Part shown: positions 34,187 to 46,200 of the stretch, one piece after another
How the letters are laid out: each line of letters opens with the position of its first letter
How positions within the stretch are numbered: the stretch's first letter is position 1
The notes under the pieces: generated by a model
Databases searched by the model: none
What the model was told of the DNA's origin: nothing
What the model saw: the letters and a program-made list of their open reading frames with translations, nothing else
From: Anopheles merus
Lineage: Eukaryota; Arthropoda; Insecta; Diptera; Culicidae
Length of the DNA: 64,000 nucleotides
Direction of reading: 5' to 3'
NCBI RefSeq assembly: GCF_017562075.2
Contig: NC_054081.1
Coordinates: 11,096,915-11,160,914, forward strand
Translations under genes and position numbers: made by a program

Positions 34187-37100
34187 TCGAAGGCATACAA
34201 ATACTCACACACACACAATTATGTAAAACTCTGTACCCTCGGTAGTGTAATAGTCGCGATATAGTAGTAAGTACGCCTGCAGTTTTGTGCGTTACATCAT
34301 CCGCCAAAAGTCGAACCGAATCCAAGGGTCGGCGCAACTTGCACAAAAAACCACCCCCCTCCCCCTCCCCCCCCACCGGCCTCTTCCGGTCTTCCGTCCG
34401 GGCGCGCTGCCAATCATTATGCTCCCGCCGGTACAGTGGGTGCAATTTTCGGCTTTAATATGTCCAGCGGCCATGGCAGCGATGGGTTACGGGTCTGCGT
34501 GTGAGGTACGGAGCGTCCATTAACTTTCTAGATTGCTAGTTAAATACATATACCCCCCCTCCCACTCTCCTTGGGTGCGCGTTGGGTAGGGGCAATGTCA
34601 CGAACTTCGCAGCCCCCATGGGTTGAACTATGAGCGCAGAATTAGATACCGATCCGGAGACCGGAATCTCATCTCAGCTTCATTAAACGATGCATGTGTT
34701 CCGTACAGTTTGGCTTATTTTTTTCTTGCCGCAACCCCGCTACTTTAATTCGCTTTGCCCTCCAACCCGCGCCAGGGTCGAGATATCGGTCGAGATGTAC
34801 GCACATGTACGCAACCCACCGGCCAAGTGTGGCCCCGTTCCAGGTGTTAGCGCGTTTTAATCGCAGTAGCCCGGCGGCGGCGGCAGCAGCTCGTTTACAG
34901 TGTCATGGTCTCGTTGGATGGCGTTAATAAGCCACTGTGCTGTACGAAATGTACAGTACGCGCGTACTTGATCTTTAGCGCCCGCGCACCTTTAGACGGA
35001 GACGGCCCCGCTGTGCGCTGGCCGTACCGAAGGTCAGTGCTGAAGGGTGCTGAAATTAGAAGCGTGGGAAGATTGGTACCAAGTAGGGGGACGGTTATGG
35101 GATGAGCGCTCGGGCCGGAGATGGCAGATTGGAAGGAAATTGGCGAAAGCAAATCCAAAGGCGCGTGGTGCTTTGCACTTTGTTCAGCATCGCGCATTGT
35201 ATCTTGCGTCTGAACCCGTTTAGACGATCAGAATGGAAGAATGCTCATGGCAAAACACACATTGGCAGCGTTTGTAAGCCATCTACAAACGGGTACTGTG
35301 CCCAAGACCTCCGAGCGCAGTGGTGCGCAGACTGTTTAGCTCCCGGAGGACGTGTTTTGGGGAGAAAACCCCCTTGCGATGCTAACGCAAGTCACTGGAA
35401 TTTTGCTGTTGTAGTGAGTCATTGGAAAACTTCAAACCAACACACGGACCATCAAAGCCTGAGCCAACAAAGCTGTTAGAAATGGGGAACATTTTGAATG
35501 GGAACGGTGTTAGCCGTTGCTTCTCCAATGCGGAACTCAGCTGCTGAGTGGCGGTGTTCGGAAGGTTTGCGAACGCATCTCCGAATTGCTCCGAGCTGTC
35601 AGAACTTGGAGCATGATGAGCAACATCGATATGCCTGCTTAGCTTTTCATAATTTTAGGAATACCTTCTTGACTTCTTGTTTGAAACAAACTGTTTCTGA
35701 TGGGAATTGGACTATACGGTATCTTTTTTGGGAAAATCTAATAGGAATTATGACTGTCCTAACAGGGTACTCATTCTAATCATATAAAGTTCATTTCCCC
35801 AGCAGAAAGTGTCCCAAAATTATGAGAACCCCAGAAAATCTTTGCATGTATCATTACCTCCTTAATCAATATATGTAATAAGATAAATTCCAACATTGTG
35901 CTTCGATATGGTCCAAAGGATTTCTCATATATGTGGACCAAAGATATTACAATTGATAGATTGTGTTTTTAATTCTTTGATTTAACTTTGAATTAGCAGA
36001 ATGTCTATTCTTTGAATTTCTCCGAACTGTCAGAACTTGGAGCATGATGAGCAACAGCGTATGCCTGCTTAGTTTCTCATCATTTTTGGGTTCCCTTAAT
36101 TTTGGAACACCTTCTTGTCTTTTTCTTAGTTGAAATGAATTTTTTATGATAGGAATTGCACTCTACGATACGTAAAAATACAACAAAAATTTTAACTGTA
36201 CCAACAGGAATTTAAAAAAGAATGCTAATTCCCATCTCATACATCTCATTTCAACATTGATGTTCTATATGGTCCGAAGGGTTCCAGAGATATGAACCAA
36301 AGAGTACACAGTTAACGGAATGTATTTTAAATCCTGTAATGTCTGCCTAAATGTTTTTGTGCAGGACAGGGTCCTCCAAACTTTTCAGCTCGCGTGCCGC
36401 ATTGCTTCAAAAATAACTATGTTGAGGGCCATTTGACGCTACCTTTAAATGATGATTGAACGTTTAAATCCCGTTTTGATAACAAAATACTAACGTTACT
36501 TGTACAGCTTCGAGTTACCAAAGCTTGATTGTTGTCTAAGAAAAGTAAAAAATACAATTCTATTTGAAAAAGTCAAAATAACGTATTATTTATATTAACT
36601 CTGGCAAAGTCATCGTGGGCCGCATTATGAGCTCTTGAGGGCCGTAGTTTGGAGACCCCTGGTGCAGGAGTTTGGTCCTCGTGAATAAATGACAAAATAA
36701 AGCACAAGAAGTAAGGCAACAAGAAAAAAAAAAAACCAATCTCGTCCGCTTCTTGCTACAAATTCTATCCCCGGATCTCGGATTGGCTCGGTCGTTGCTG
36801 CGTCTGCTTTTAAAACCGGCCAAGTTTATCGTGCACTGGTAAAGGCCGAGTTACAACAACAAAAAAACGCACATGCGTGCCAGAAAAGCGGGGACACACC
36901 GAGTGTGAACGGTGGTGCACTTGAGCGTACCTCGAGCGCTCGGTCGGTCGGTCGGGGTGGGGTGCAGCATAGCTAAAGAGGTTAGCACATTTGCGCGCAT
37001 GACGCACCGACTTCACTTTCAAAACTCAATCAAACGTTTTTTTTTTCGCTACAGAGGAAGAAGGAAGGAAGGGCGGAGAAAAACGCAACGCACGGTGCGC

Positions 37101-38072
37101 TATCATAATTCCAACCTCAACAGCGCCCGGGTGAAGCAATTCAACTCGGTGCAGTTTTTATGTCACTGTAGGGCGGGCGCGCCATTGCTTTCCCTCCACC
37201 CCTAGCAGGGGACGGCAGGAAAGCGAAACCCCCGTGTGGATGTTTGTTTCTTCTGCTTATTCTTCTGCTTGGAGCAGTTGGGGCTTTGTTATCATAACCG
37301 TTAAAAAGCGTGGCATTGTTTTGGTGCTGGCAACAAAAAAACAGCAATCGACAGCATAACCGCGCGGGCAAAAATGAAACCAAACGCGGGGTACCGTTTG
37401 TTTCTAGGCTCCAGTTACAGGTACTGCACAACACACGGTTTGCTTCCGGGGATGATGGTTCGCGAGTTTCCGGGCTGACCACGGGCAAAGTTTGAACGAC
37501 GTTGATGGGGGAAGGCCTGGGACTGTTCCGGTTACGATTGATTGATGAGCGTAGTGAAAGTGAAAGAGTTCTCTCTAGCACGTGCGCACCACTCCGACCT
37601 GGTGTACTGGACGAGTCCTGGATGTTCTGGGATCATCACACACGCACATACACACACTTGATTGCTCACCTGTTTCGGTAGCGCTCAGCTCATCGCTGCC
37701 CGTTGGCGCAGTGTCCAGGCCGTCGCCGTCTGCCCCAAGCTCGAGCAAATAGTCCGCCATGTCGGTCAGGTTTGAGGGCGGCGGGAGCGCCGGAATCGTT
37801 TCGTTCGCCTGTACAATAAGACTGTCCCAGTCGAGCGGGAGGCGATCGTCGATCTTGGTCGGTTCTGCTGCCGGCTCCCGCAGCAGACAGCTACCGTCCG
37901 TCCAGGGCGGGTAGATGCTATCGAGCAGGGCGGACATCTTCAGCCGCTGGCTGACACTGCCCACACATTGTGCGTCGGTAGACGCAGCGCCCAGCAGCAG
38001 TAGTAGTAGTAGCATCACACATCGACCGACCACGGTGCTCACTTCCCGCGAGGATCTACCCGAACAGGACAT
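27442..38072 (-). CDS. NRF-6 (nose resistant to fluoxetine)-type membrane acyltransferase
   Basis: Ten exons with consensus splice sites join in phase to 855 aa: 38072-37670, 31140-30994, 30911-30658, 30576-30288, 30177-29993, 29890-29367, 29261-29135, 28226-28037, 27960-27812, 27741-27442. Residues about 19-34 form a signal peptide (VMLLLLLLLGAAS). Residues about 135-330 are the NRF N-terminal domain, with ASELWALRMHDASAKV and GILNGNINQYGDFDQCLSI. From about 385 follows the acyltransferase-3 multipass membrane domain, including ACLHGIRFLNAM and NYFGFKNMCLTHTHHVGIDT. Family members sit in gut and other epithelial membranes and affect lipid or drug transport in worms; the substrate here is unknown. 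The first intron is 6.5 kb and repeat-laden; intron 7 holds the hAT-like minisatellite element. The stop lies 195 bp from the palindrome edge. Confidence 0.92.
28313..29117. mobile_element. hAT-like element filled with GGAGTC minisatellite (805 bp)
   Basis: Ends TAGTGATCCGTGAT... and ...GAGCACATCACTC are flanked by 8-bp near-duplicates GATTGCAC (28305-28312) and GATTGCAT (29118-29125). The interior is a degenerate 10-bp array (GGAGTCGTYC) that inverts to GACTCC near the centre. It lies in intron 7 of the acyltransferase gene. Long ORFs here come from the repeat and are not genes. Confidence 0.72.
32086..32400 (-). pseudogene. Fragment of a non-LTR retrotransposon reverse transcriptase
   Basis: On the minus strand, 32268-32086 reads VYKLLISPKFDFCSSILFLG and then RLQRLQTRIIRLVVECGRRT, the C-terminal thumb region typical of Jockey/CR1-group LINE reverse transcriptases. 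Upstream (about 32340-32300) another stretch, LKFRAYIDWIIAKK, is followed by a stop. Only this short piece survives. Confidence 0.7.
32844..33055. mobile_element. MITE of the CAGGGTTT / GTGGGACACTTT family
   Basis: Left end CAGGGTTTCTCAT followed by CTGGGACACTTT mirrors the right end (aaagtgtcccacagctatg ... gaaacccccaa). Subterminal gaaatgaactt blocks are also inverted. Related copies lie at 51457-51704 and, more decayed, within 35588-36350. Confidence 0.72.
34147..34182. repeat. (CA)n microsatellite
   Basis: About 18 CA units, with shorter GT/CA runs nearby at 34016-34028 and 34206-34216. A matching CT tract of about 17 units is at 43089-43123. Confidence 0.9.
35588..36350. repeat. Diverged tandem duplication of a MITE-containing block, period about 430 bp
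   Basis: Block 35588-35985 and block 36019-36350 both start ctccgaNctgtcagaactt, share gagcatgatgagcaacaNcg and tatgcctgcttag, and later share atatggtccNaaggNttc. The interior resembles the gtgtcccaNaattatgagaa end of the MITE family at 51457-51704. Confidence 0.7.
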
Positions 38073-40488
38073 GCTCCTCGGAACAGCTTAAACTGTCACA
38101 CATACAACTCTCTCTCACACACACACGCGCGCACACATACACCTCTCACAAAGACACAACAGAATGCACACACTGTCCCTTTCGATGCTGCTAGTGAATT
38201 GTTCCACGAATATCGATCACAGCTCTACCCAGGATCGTTGTTGCCTGCCGGTGTCTATAGCATGCCAGGACCTCGCTCTGCTAGCCAACTAGAATGCCAA
38301 CTAGCCCCAAAAGCGCCGCCCGGGTGTGCGAACGTTACTGGAGGAAGGTTAGTTTGCGACTGGCACCTCGCACATGGACACCATGTGACTACATAGTACT
38401 CTAGTGCACATGCTTCTTTTGTTGTTGTTGTTTTTGCACTACACTCGAACCAGGCGTTAGCGTTACCTTGCGGCTGCCCCCTTCCCCCCACCGAACCCGA
38501 ACCCGAACCCGAAGCTCCGCCACCACATGGCGAATCATAGTCAGCTTCTCGTCTTTTTCACTCGCTCTTCTCTCGCTCTCTATTTCTTTCGTTTCAAGAT
38601 TGGTGAAGGCTGTGTGAGCAGATACGGAAAGTAGCGATTGTAATTGCTTGTTGGAAGTTTCATTAGAAACAGGGTACACGTCCGACGTTACCTACACACC
38701 GGGTTAGGAGAAAAGATGCTCCCGTGAGTTACCTAGTATTAGGGAGATGAGATCATTGCTGAAATGACTTAAATGCTAGAACACATTGACATCTGCGCTT
38801 TGCAAATGTAAGCTTCTAATTAGAGTTTCTTCAAAGTTTGGGTGCGTTCTTAAGATCTCCACACCCTTGATAGTTCCCAATCCCAACTGGCCCAAGGGTC
38901 CCAAAGCGACACCCCTACCCCCATTAAGTGCAACTGACTGCTGCTGGCCGTTTGTTTGTACCTTCACTTAATACCTTTCACAGGTTCCAATGTTCTAAAC
39001 CCAGTGAAGTGGCGCCATTTGCCGTGCAGAACTTTGCGAGACGTTTTGGGCCTTCGGCCGGGAAGGGCAGGCGCGCGCACAGGTGCGTAAGTAAACTATT
39101 TACAATTTTTTGGTACTGTCAATAAATTAACGAGAGTGTCGCCTTGGGGGTGGCTTATTTTTTTGTCTTCTTCTTTTCGCTAGCCACAACACGCCACATT
39201 AACAAAGGCGGGTATCGGGTCTGCAATCTATTGCTTAACAATCTGCTCACGTACCTGCGGGCATGCACAAGTGTGCTGGAGTGTTCATCAGCAATGTGCC
39301 TGTGTGTGTGTGTGCGAGTTTTAGGGAGTGTGAGTGTTTGCTAAACCCTTTCGGAATTAAATTGAACGTACAAACGGAGCGCGTCGTAGATCCCCGCATA
39401 CAATTGTGGTAAACAAATCATCGCTCCTACTACTTATCCTCTTTATGCTTTAAAGTGTCTCGCTTCTGCCGTTCGATTAACGTCATTCGGGCAGCCTGTC
39501 CCCGCGGACCGGGGGGTTTGGTTTGCGAGATTGTAGCATTCTGGATAATTCGTATTCGCTCGGCATAGCGGCCAATGGTGCGGAGAAATATTCTTCCCCG
39601 TTGGCCGTAGTTCAGCACCCGAATACCCAAATACGTACGGGTCCCGAGCCAAAACCGAGCGCAACCGGCACAGCATTATTGGTTTGGCGTAGATCATATC
39701 GGAGCACTAACAGAGTTGGTGGGGAATTGTTTCTTTTCTTTATGTTTCGCAAGGTACATTTAGCTGCCGGAAACCTAGATGCGTAGATCGAATAGATACA
39801 ATACTATGTAGGGCCGATGTTTGCCGCTAAACTTTACCCTAATTGTCTATCATTCAGCAGAGCCTGCGAAATGGAAACAGTCAACCTGAACTGAACCTAT
39901 GGTGGAGCTGTCGTTATGTTGGCTCAAGAGCTAGCTATGAACTGAACTTGGTGACAAAAATCGCTGCATGAAGAGTGAATGCGGTGCAATCAGATCTAGA
40001 CCGACTACGGTTGTTTCTCCAAACCACTTTAGTGGGCACTTGTGGGTATAAGGTGGGATAAAAGTATTCCAAATGTGTGTCTAAAAAAGGAAATATTGTT
40101 TTATGATTATGTAACAAAGATTACATCTAGTCAAACAATCCATACTTCTACTATCGGCACATCCGCTTCTTTGCAATAACGAACATTTGAGGTTTTACTT
40201 GGTATACCACGTAACCGGGACGACTTTCGGAATGGGATTCAAACTTACCCGGACTTGTGGAAGCCTTGTATGCAGTGCTTCAAAGTGTCATGAGCATCAC
40301 GTGATGATCATCACCGAAAACGATGAGAATATCCGTGGTAGCTTGATGTTCATTGCTGATACTCAATGAAAGTGCGTCATGACATGCCGAATGCGACAAG
40401 CGAATAGTTGGGTCCAATGCGAGACTCTGACTGACAAGCTGAGCTTAATGCCTTCGCAAGTATAATCTTGACTTTTTCTAACTGTGAA

Positions 40489-41183
40489 CAGTGCTGCCAA
40501 ATGCCAATGTTTCAGTCGCCAACACTCATGACTGAAACGAAGTTCAAGTCAGGTCACATACACAACTATGATGATCAGAGGTGAGACTCAAACCGTTGGT
40601 GGACCAATCACATGCTTGGTGACATTTTTTGTAGCTCCCAACTCTTGTTCTCTCACTTTATCATGCCATTTCCCCCCTATGATAATCACGACCTTCTTGG
40701 TACATACTTGCCGAAATGGTCCCAAGCAACTAAATTAGCATGCTTTCACGCTTTGATGATCTGTTGATAAAGTCATGATGTTGATGTCATCATAAAGCAT
40801 TTGAGCGAGAAAGCATGCTCATTTTGTTGCTTGGAACTACTCGCACGCACCGCATATCACCCATGAGTATCGTGATGATCACCGACAGAAAATGATTGAG
40901 TCTCACCGCTGATCATCACAGTAGAGGTCGTGACGCTGACATGATTTTGTTTCAGCCGGAATTTGTAATGACTTTGTCAGTGACATTTTTCACAGTCAGA
41001 ACTGATCACAGTAAAAAAAGTCATGACAGACCAAGCGTTGGTTGCTAAAATGACACCAAGCATGTGTTGGTCACACCAACTGAGCATCGCATCTGATGAT
41101 CGCAATAGAGTACATGACGTTGACATGGATTTTGATTCAGTCAGATTTTTTTAGGACATTTACTGTGACATTTTGCAGCACTG
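40489..41183. mobile_element. 695-bp MITE with CAGTGCTGC termini
   Basis: Left end CAGTGCTGCCAAATG mirrors right end CATTTTGCAGCACTG with one mismatch. The interior has many repeats of gatgatc, tcatgac and gtgacattttt. No target duplication is clear. No coding capacity. Confidence 0.7.
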
Positions 41184-43087
41184 CTTGTATGTATAGGAGA
41201 TTGTCAGGTCGCCGCTAAATATTACATTTTTTTTCCAGACCACCTGGTCTTTGTGAAAAAATATTCCCAAAACACATCCTTGGGATACTTGGCTATGATT
41301 AAAATTTCATTATATGATTGTACTTGGGTTCTTATCCTGCTACAAAGAATCCAAGTACACATTTTCATTAGCCATTCATTATCGTAAGATGCTTTTTTCT
41401 ATTCAAAGCGTTATACTACTTTACAAAAATATCCCAATATCAATGATAAGTTCCAAAAAAAAAAAAAACATTATGCTCTTTAACTTATGAACTGTTTGAT
41501 ATATTTTCTTAAGCTGAACATTTAAGTTGAGAGCAGTTTAGGACCTTACGAAAACAATCTAAAAATTTGTTGAAAACTCTACACTCTGCAATGGTTTAAG
41601 GAAGACACAAATGTAGAGTTGTAAAGTCCATGTTCATGATGTGAGCTTTGGAAAGTTTGTGGCTCGCAGCACGGGCGGACGGAACGACGAAAATCCGTTC
41701 GCCGTGCCACTCATTCTCCCTCATTCTACTCGATTTTCGAGACGAATTTTACAAACAGGATAATTAAGGGGGAAACTGAACTGAGGCTACACGGTAAACG
41801 TTCGTTCCCATTTGTATGGTGCGGAATCAGCGATGTTTTGAGCTGCAGATTACTAGTGAAATTGGAGTTGAAGGAGAATATGACTTTGCAAAAAAAAACC
41901 TTGCAGTTTATCACGTTTAGCATGCCTCGTATTTTTCAAAATGAACAATGTCAATAATATTTTTTTAGATAGCAATGCTTCACTGACAATTTTTTTACTT
42001 TCATCCCGGCAGGCTGCTCACTGCGCATGTAGGAGAAGGAAAAAAACAGTACTTACTTCCGGCAGTGCATCGTTCGGCTGTGCCTCTGTGCCGCTCCTTT
42101 CTCAACTTCTCATCCAGTAACGCACTAGGTAGTCACACTAGGTAGTTCTTGGTGACAGGTGTACGCGTCGCCATATCTATATATATATATTTGATGCGCT
42201 AATTTTACACTTTTTTCCTTCCCGGTGTCTCGTTTTTGTTTTGTTTTGTTGCTTCATCTGTTTTGCTCTAGAAAGTTTGTATTGCTCTTGTGGTTCGCTA
42301 ACGCGTATAGGTTGCTATCACACTGGCGGAACTACACTAGGATTCGGGGGAAACTGGTGGTGGGCGGGGGTGTAACTGCTGCACACGGCTGACACACTTC
42401 GTCTAACATGCTTCAACAATGTAAAATAGTAATATAGAGAGCGGGTGCTTGCTGTTGTGCCGCCATTCGTGATATATGTATGTATATTTATATGTGTAGT
42501 GTTAAAGCTTAAAGGGTCAACTTAAACGTAAGCGCAACGACTGATGCGACGTTGGGGTTCTTTCGATGCTTTCGATCGGCTGCACATGGCTTACATTGTG
42601 TGTCCGCTCTGTGGTATTTACAGCCGACCGAGGCGGCACGAACTCTGGCAGTACTCTTCTGCTACTTTCTACTTTCGTACATTGTATGTCTTTGTTATCA
42701 CACTATCAGCGAATGTGTCCTGCTCGGACCGCGCGTACCAATCTTGCTAATATAAATATCTATAGATCTATAAATAACGATTTGTGCACAGGGAAAGCAT
42801 CTCACAGTAGGAACCAAAACCCAGGGCGGACAACATTAACACAATAACGGTTTACAGCAATGCCACAGACAAAACACAGCAAACAGGCAAATCGACGGAA
42901 CTGAAACACCTAGAAGCGAGACCCGCTCGTTACATCCTACCCGCAGGGGTTGTGGCATTTAAAGCTTACTTTTAACAGCACGCAATACCCATGTGTCGTG
43001 TTGGGGTCTATACATCTGTTGCTAATTATTGATTGAACTATGCTATGCTTGATACTCCATGTCCAGTGGATAACACTTCCTTCATCT

Positions 43088-43088
<1 letters not shown>

Positions 43089-43123
<35 letters not shown>
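43089..43123. repeat. (CT)n microsatellite in the Rab3-GEF 3' region
   Basis: About 17 CT units, 140 bp downstream of the stop codon of Rab3-GEF, so probably within its 3'UTR. Confidence 0.9.
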
Positions 43124-43128
<5 letters not shown>

Positions 43129-43266
43129 CTGCTCTTCTCTGGTTTGACATTTGACAGCGAACCACATTGAATCCTCATCCTGGCTAGCGTTCGATCGTTG
43201 CGTTATAGTGGTTTGCGCCAAAGACTGTCCCATTTCCTAGACATCTGCTAGCCATCCGCGCTTGGC

Positions 43267-46200
43267 CTACTCCTGCCCCGCCCTGCTACCGCCAGCATCC
43301 GTCGACTGCTTCTGCAGCGAGCGGAACGGGAACGGTTTGGCGGCCGCCGCGCGCCCGGACGAGGACGGCTCGATGGCGGAGTACTGGCGCTGCAGCGGTT
43401 GCTGGTGGCCGGACGCACTGCACACCGAGTCGGAACGCTGCGACAGGCTGGTGCGGGGCGGTATGGCAGGCGGGGGGCCACGGTTCGACACCAGGACCGG
43501 TGCCTTGGTTGCCGGCGGACTGCTGGTCACGGAGCCGGCCGAGGCGACCTTCGGACGGGCCGGCACCGTGGGCGGTTTGACGCGGTCCAGGCTGGCCGGC
43601 TCGGGCTGCGGCGTGGGCGGTGTGCTCTTCGGAAGCGTTTGGGCCGGATGCGGCTGTGCTTGCATTGGGGCCGGCGGTGGAGCCGCAGCATGCGCTGCCG
43701 GTGGCTGGATCGTTGGTGCCGACTGCTTAGGGCTGATCGGTTTGCCGACGACCGTCTTGAGCTTGGGCGAGCTTTGCTGTGGAAGATGCGTCTGTTGAAT
43801 TTTCTGCGACTGGTGCTGCTGCTGCTGCTGCTGTTGCGGCTGCGGCTGCGGCGGCTGTTGGTGTTGCGATTGCGACGGTTTGGAGGAGGGCGATAGCTGC
43901 ATGGTCGGCACCGGTACGTGCTGTGGTCCCGCAGTCCCTTTCGCCGCTGCACCCTGCTGCTGCTTGGTCTGCTCCTGGCCCGCCGCAATGTACGAGAAAA
44001 CACACAGCACGGCGTAGCATATCTGGTCGGCCTGCAATGAGCAGCGAGTGGAAAACCGAAATTATTAGTTCTTTCTTGGAGCTAACATAAACGTAAGCGG
44101 TGCACAAGCACAATACACAATTGGTCGCCTCGCTATTACATCACCAACAGATGAGTAGCGATTGACCTATCGGAGAAGTTGGCACTATTTTAGCACCGAT
44201 GGTTTATGGCCCAATTGACCGGTCGAACCGGCTTACGGTGGGCAGGGTGTGACTGTGTTTTGCTGTTGCATTCAAACAGGTTCCACAATAGGAGCTGTCT
44301 TAAACAAACTAACTATTGCCTTTGTCGCATGGAACATCTTTAGATACATTTTTTTTTAAATTGTTATGCATCTGGTTACGCGTGCAGTGCGGGAAGAAGA
44401 TTGCTATTTATTTCGATATTTAGTATCCTGTTTGTGCGATAATAACAGGTGGATGGCTTTAAAACCTTCCACCTGTAACAGTTCGAAATACTCTAATGTT
44501 TGGTGTTTGTTTGGATAAATGATCCAAATAAATGCACCAGTGGTGCAATTGGTAGTAATTCAGAAATTTTAACGAAATTTAAAGTACCAAGAAGATATGC
44601 ATATTTTAACGTATAGCAATTGAAATATACTATATCGTTCCACGCACAACTATACCATACTATGAAAAAAGCATGAAACAATCCCTATTTTCTGACTGCT
44701 GCGTTGTACCCATAAAGATGGTATATTTCCTATAGTATATTAATTATTGTATTCCTATACTCTGTTGGTACCCAAATAATCTTAATAAATTATATGTTAT
44801 TGGAATCGAACTGAGTTTTGAAGATGGTTTGATAAGAATAGCGAGGATTACTCTCATACTGTCCTATTTTGGCATATTCAGTTGTAATTCAGGTCTAATT
44901 GAACGACTCTAACAACTCTAGTGTACTCAGATGTGGAAGGGCGGGCTTGATTTGAAGTTTCTCACTCAGCTGGATATTTGCGAATGCCTTTGCCTTTGTT
45001 TGGTCAAGTATAGAAATGAAATGGATTTATTGAGAAAACAATACAATAGTGGTTAAACATGTTCTGAAAAAATCCGGAATGGAATGTTTTGTTTCGCTTT
45101 GTTTTTTTTTTGTTTTTTGTTTTTACTGTGCCCTATAGTAAATAACATCAATAATTGAGAAAATAGGGCAACAGTGCAATAAAGTTGAGCAAATGCTAAA
45201 AAAATCATTAAAGTTGTTGTAAATATGGTTTTGTTAGACATTTACATAATCCATAATGATATAAGTATCCTTAGGGAATCCAGGGAATTTCAGAAATTTT
45301 GCGGTCTCAACGTAACGGAATGGCTTTATGAAAGTCCAGCGAAAACTTAAACATACTAACATACACAACTTAATTGCTTCCAAATTATCGTGGCCAATGG
45401 CACAAACATCAGTTTACTACAAATACTATTGATACAACCACCTCTATAGGTACAGTTATACTAGTGGTGGGAGCTCGGAATCGAAACTAGTTCCGGAGCC
45501 GATTCCGATTCTGGAATCGATTCCGGAATCGATTTCGAATCAGAATCGAATCGAGTTCGATTCCCATTCCGATGGCAATTCCGGAGCCGATTTCGATTGC
45601 GAATCCGATTCCGAATCCGGAATCTATTCCAATTCCGTTTCCGGAGCCGATTACGATTCCGGAATCAATTTCGATTCCGGAATCAGATCCGATTCTGATT
45701 CTGGATTCAATTCCGATTCCGATTTCAGAATTAATTTCAATACCGATTCCGGAATCAATTCCGATTCCGGAATCAATTCTGATTCTGAAATCAATTCTGA
45801 TCCCGAAATCAATTCCAATTCTGGAATCAATTACGATTCCGAAATCAATTCCAATTCTGGAATCAATTACGATTGCGTAGACGATTCCGATTCCGACTCC
45901 GGAGCCGATTCTGATGCTAATTTTCTGATTCCGGAGCCGATTCCAGTTCCGGAATCAATTCCTATTCCGAAGCCGATTCCGATTCCGGAGCAGATTCCGG
46001 AACTGATTCCGAAGCCGATACCGGAAACTGATTCCGGACCTATTATCCGGAATCGATGCTACAAAAATTCGGAGCTAGGCGGAATCGATTCCGACCAAAA
46101 CTTCACTTTTCCCATTACTAATTTATACCTTTTTAATTAATACATTCAACTGACCCCCTTAAAGCGGAATGTGTCGAACTTACCATGGCGGATTTGTATT

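Larger units (their letters stand above)
31141..37669 (-). other. First intron of the acyltransferase gene
   Basis: Runs from the donor gtgagc (37669) to the acceptor cgctcgcag (31141). It holds a LINE fragment (32086-32400), a MITE (32844-33055), a diverged direct duplication (35588-36350) and CA repeats (34147-34182). GC-richer DNA at 34300-35500 has several short frames, none recognisable. Confidence 0.7.
38073..43266. other. Intergenic region between the acyltransferase 5' end and Rab3-GEF 3' end
   Basis: It includes the acyltransferase promoter side (CA/CT-rich at 38100-38160), a (cccgaa)n tract at about 38500, and a MITE at 40489-41183. The right part (about 42000-43266) is probably Rab3-GEF 3'UTR. 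A 66-codon minus-strand frame at 39430-39630 (text such as RVLNYGQRGRIFLRTIGRYA) reads like protein and could be an unplaced exon, but I cannot assign it. Confidence 0.5.

Noticed and set aside
43262..44090. Long plus-strand ORFs opposite the last Rab3-GEF exon
   Set aside because: They are antisense shadows of a GC-rich coding exon; the minus frame matches a conserved family and joins in phase.
45572..45880. 102-codon ORF rich in IPIPES
   Set aside because: It is a translation of the GATTCC minisatellite inside a Rab3-GEF intron.
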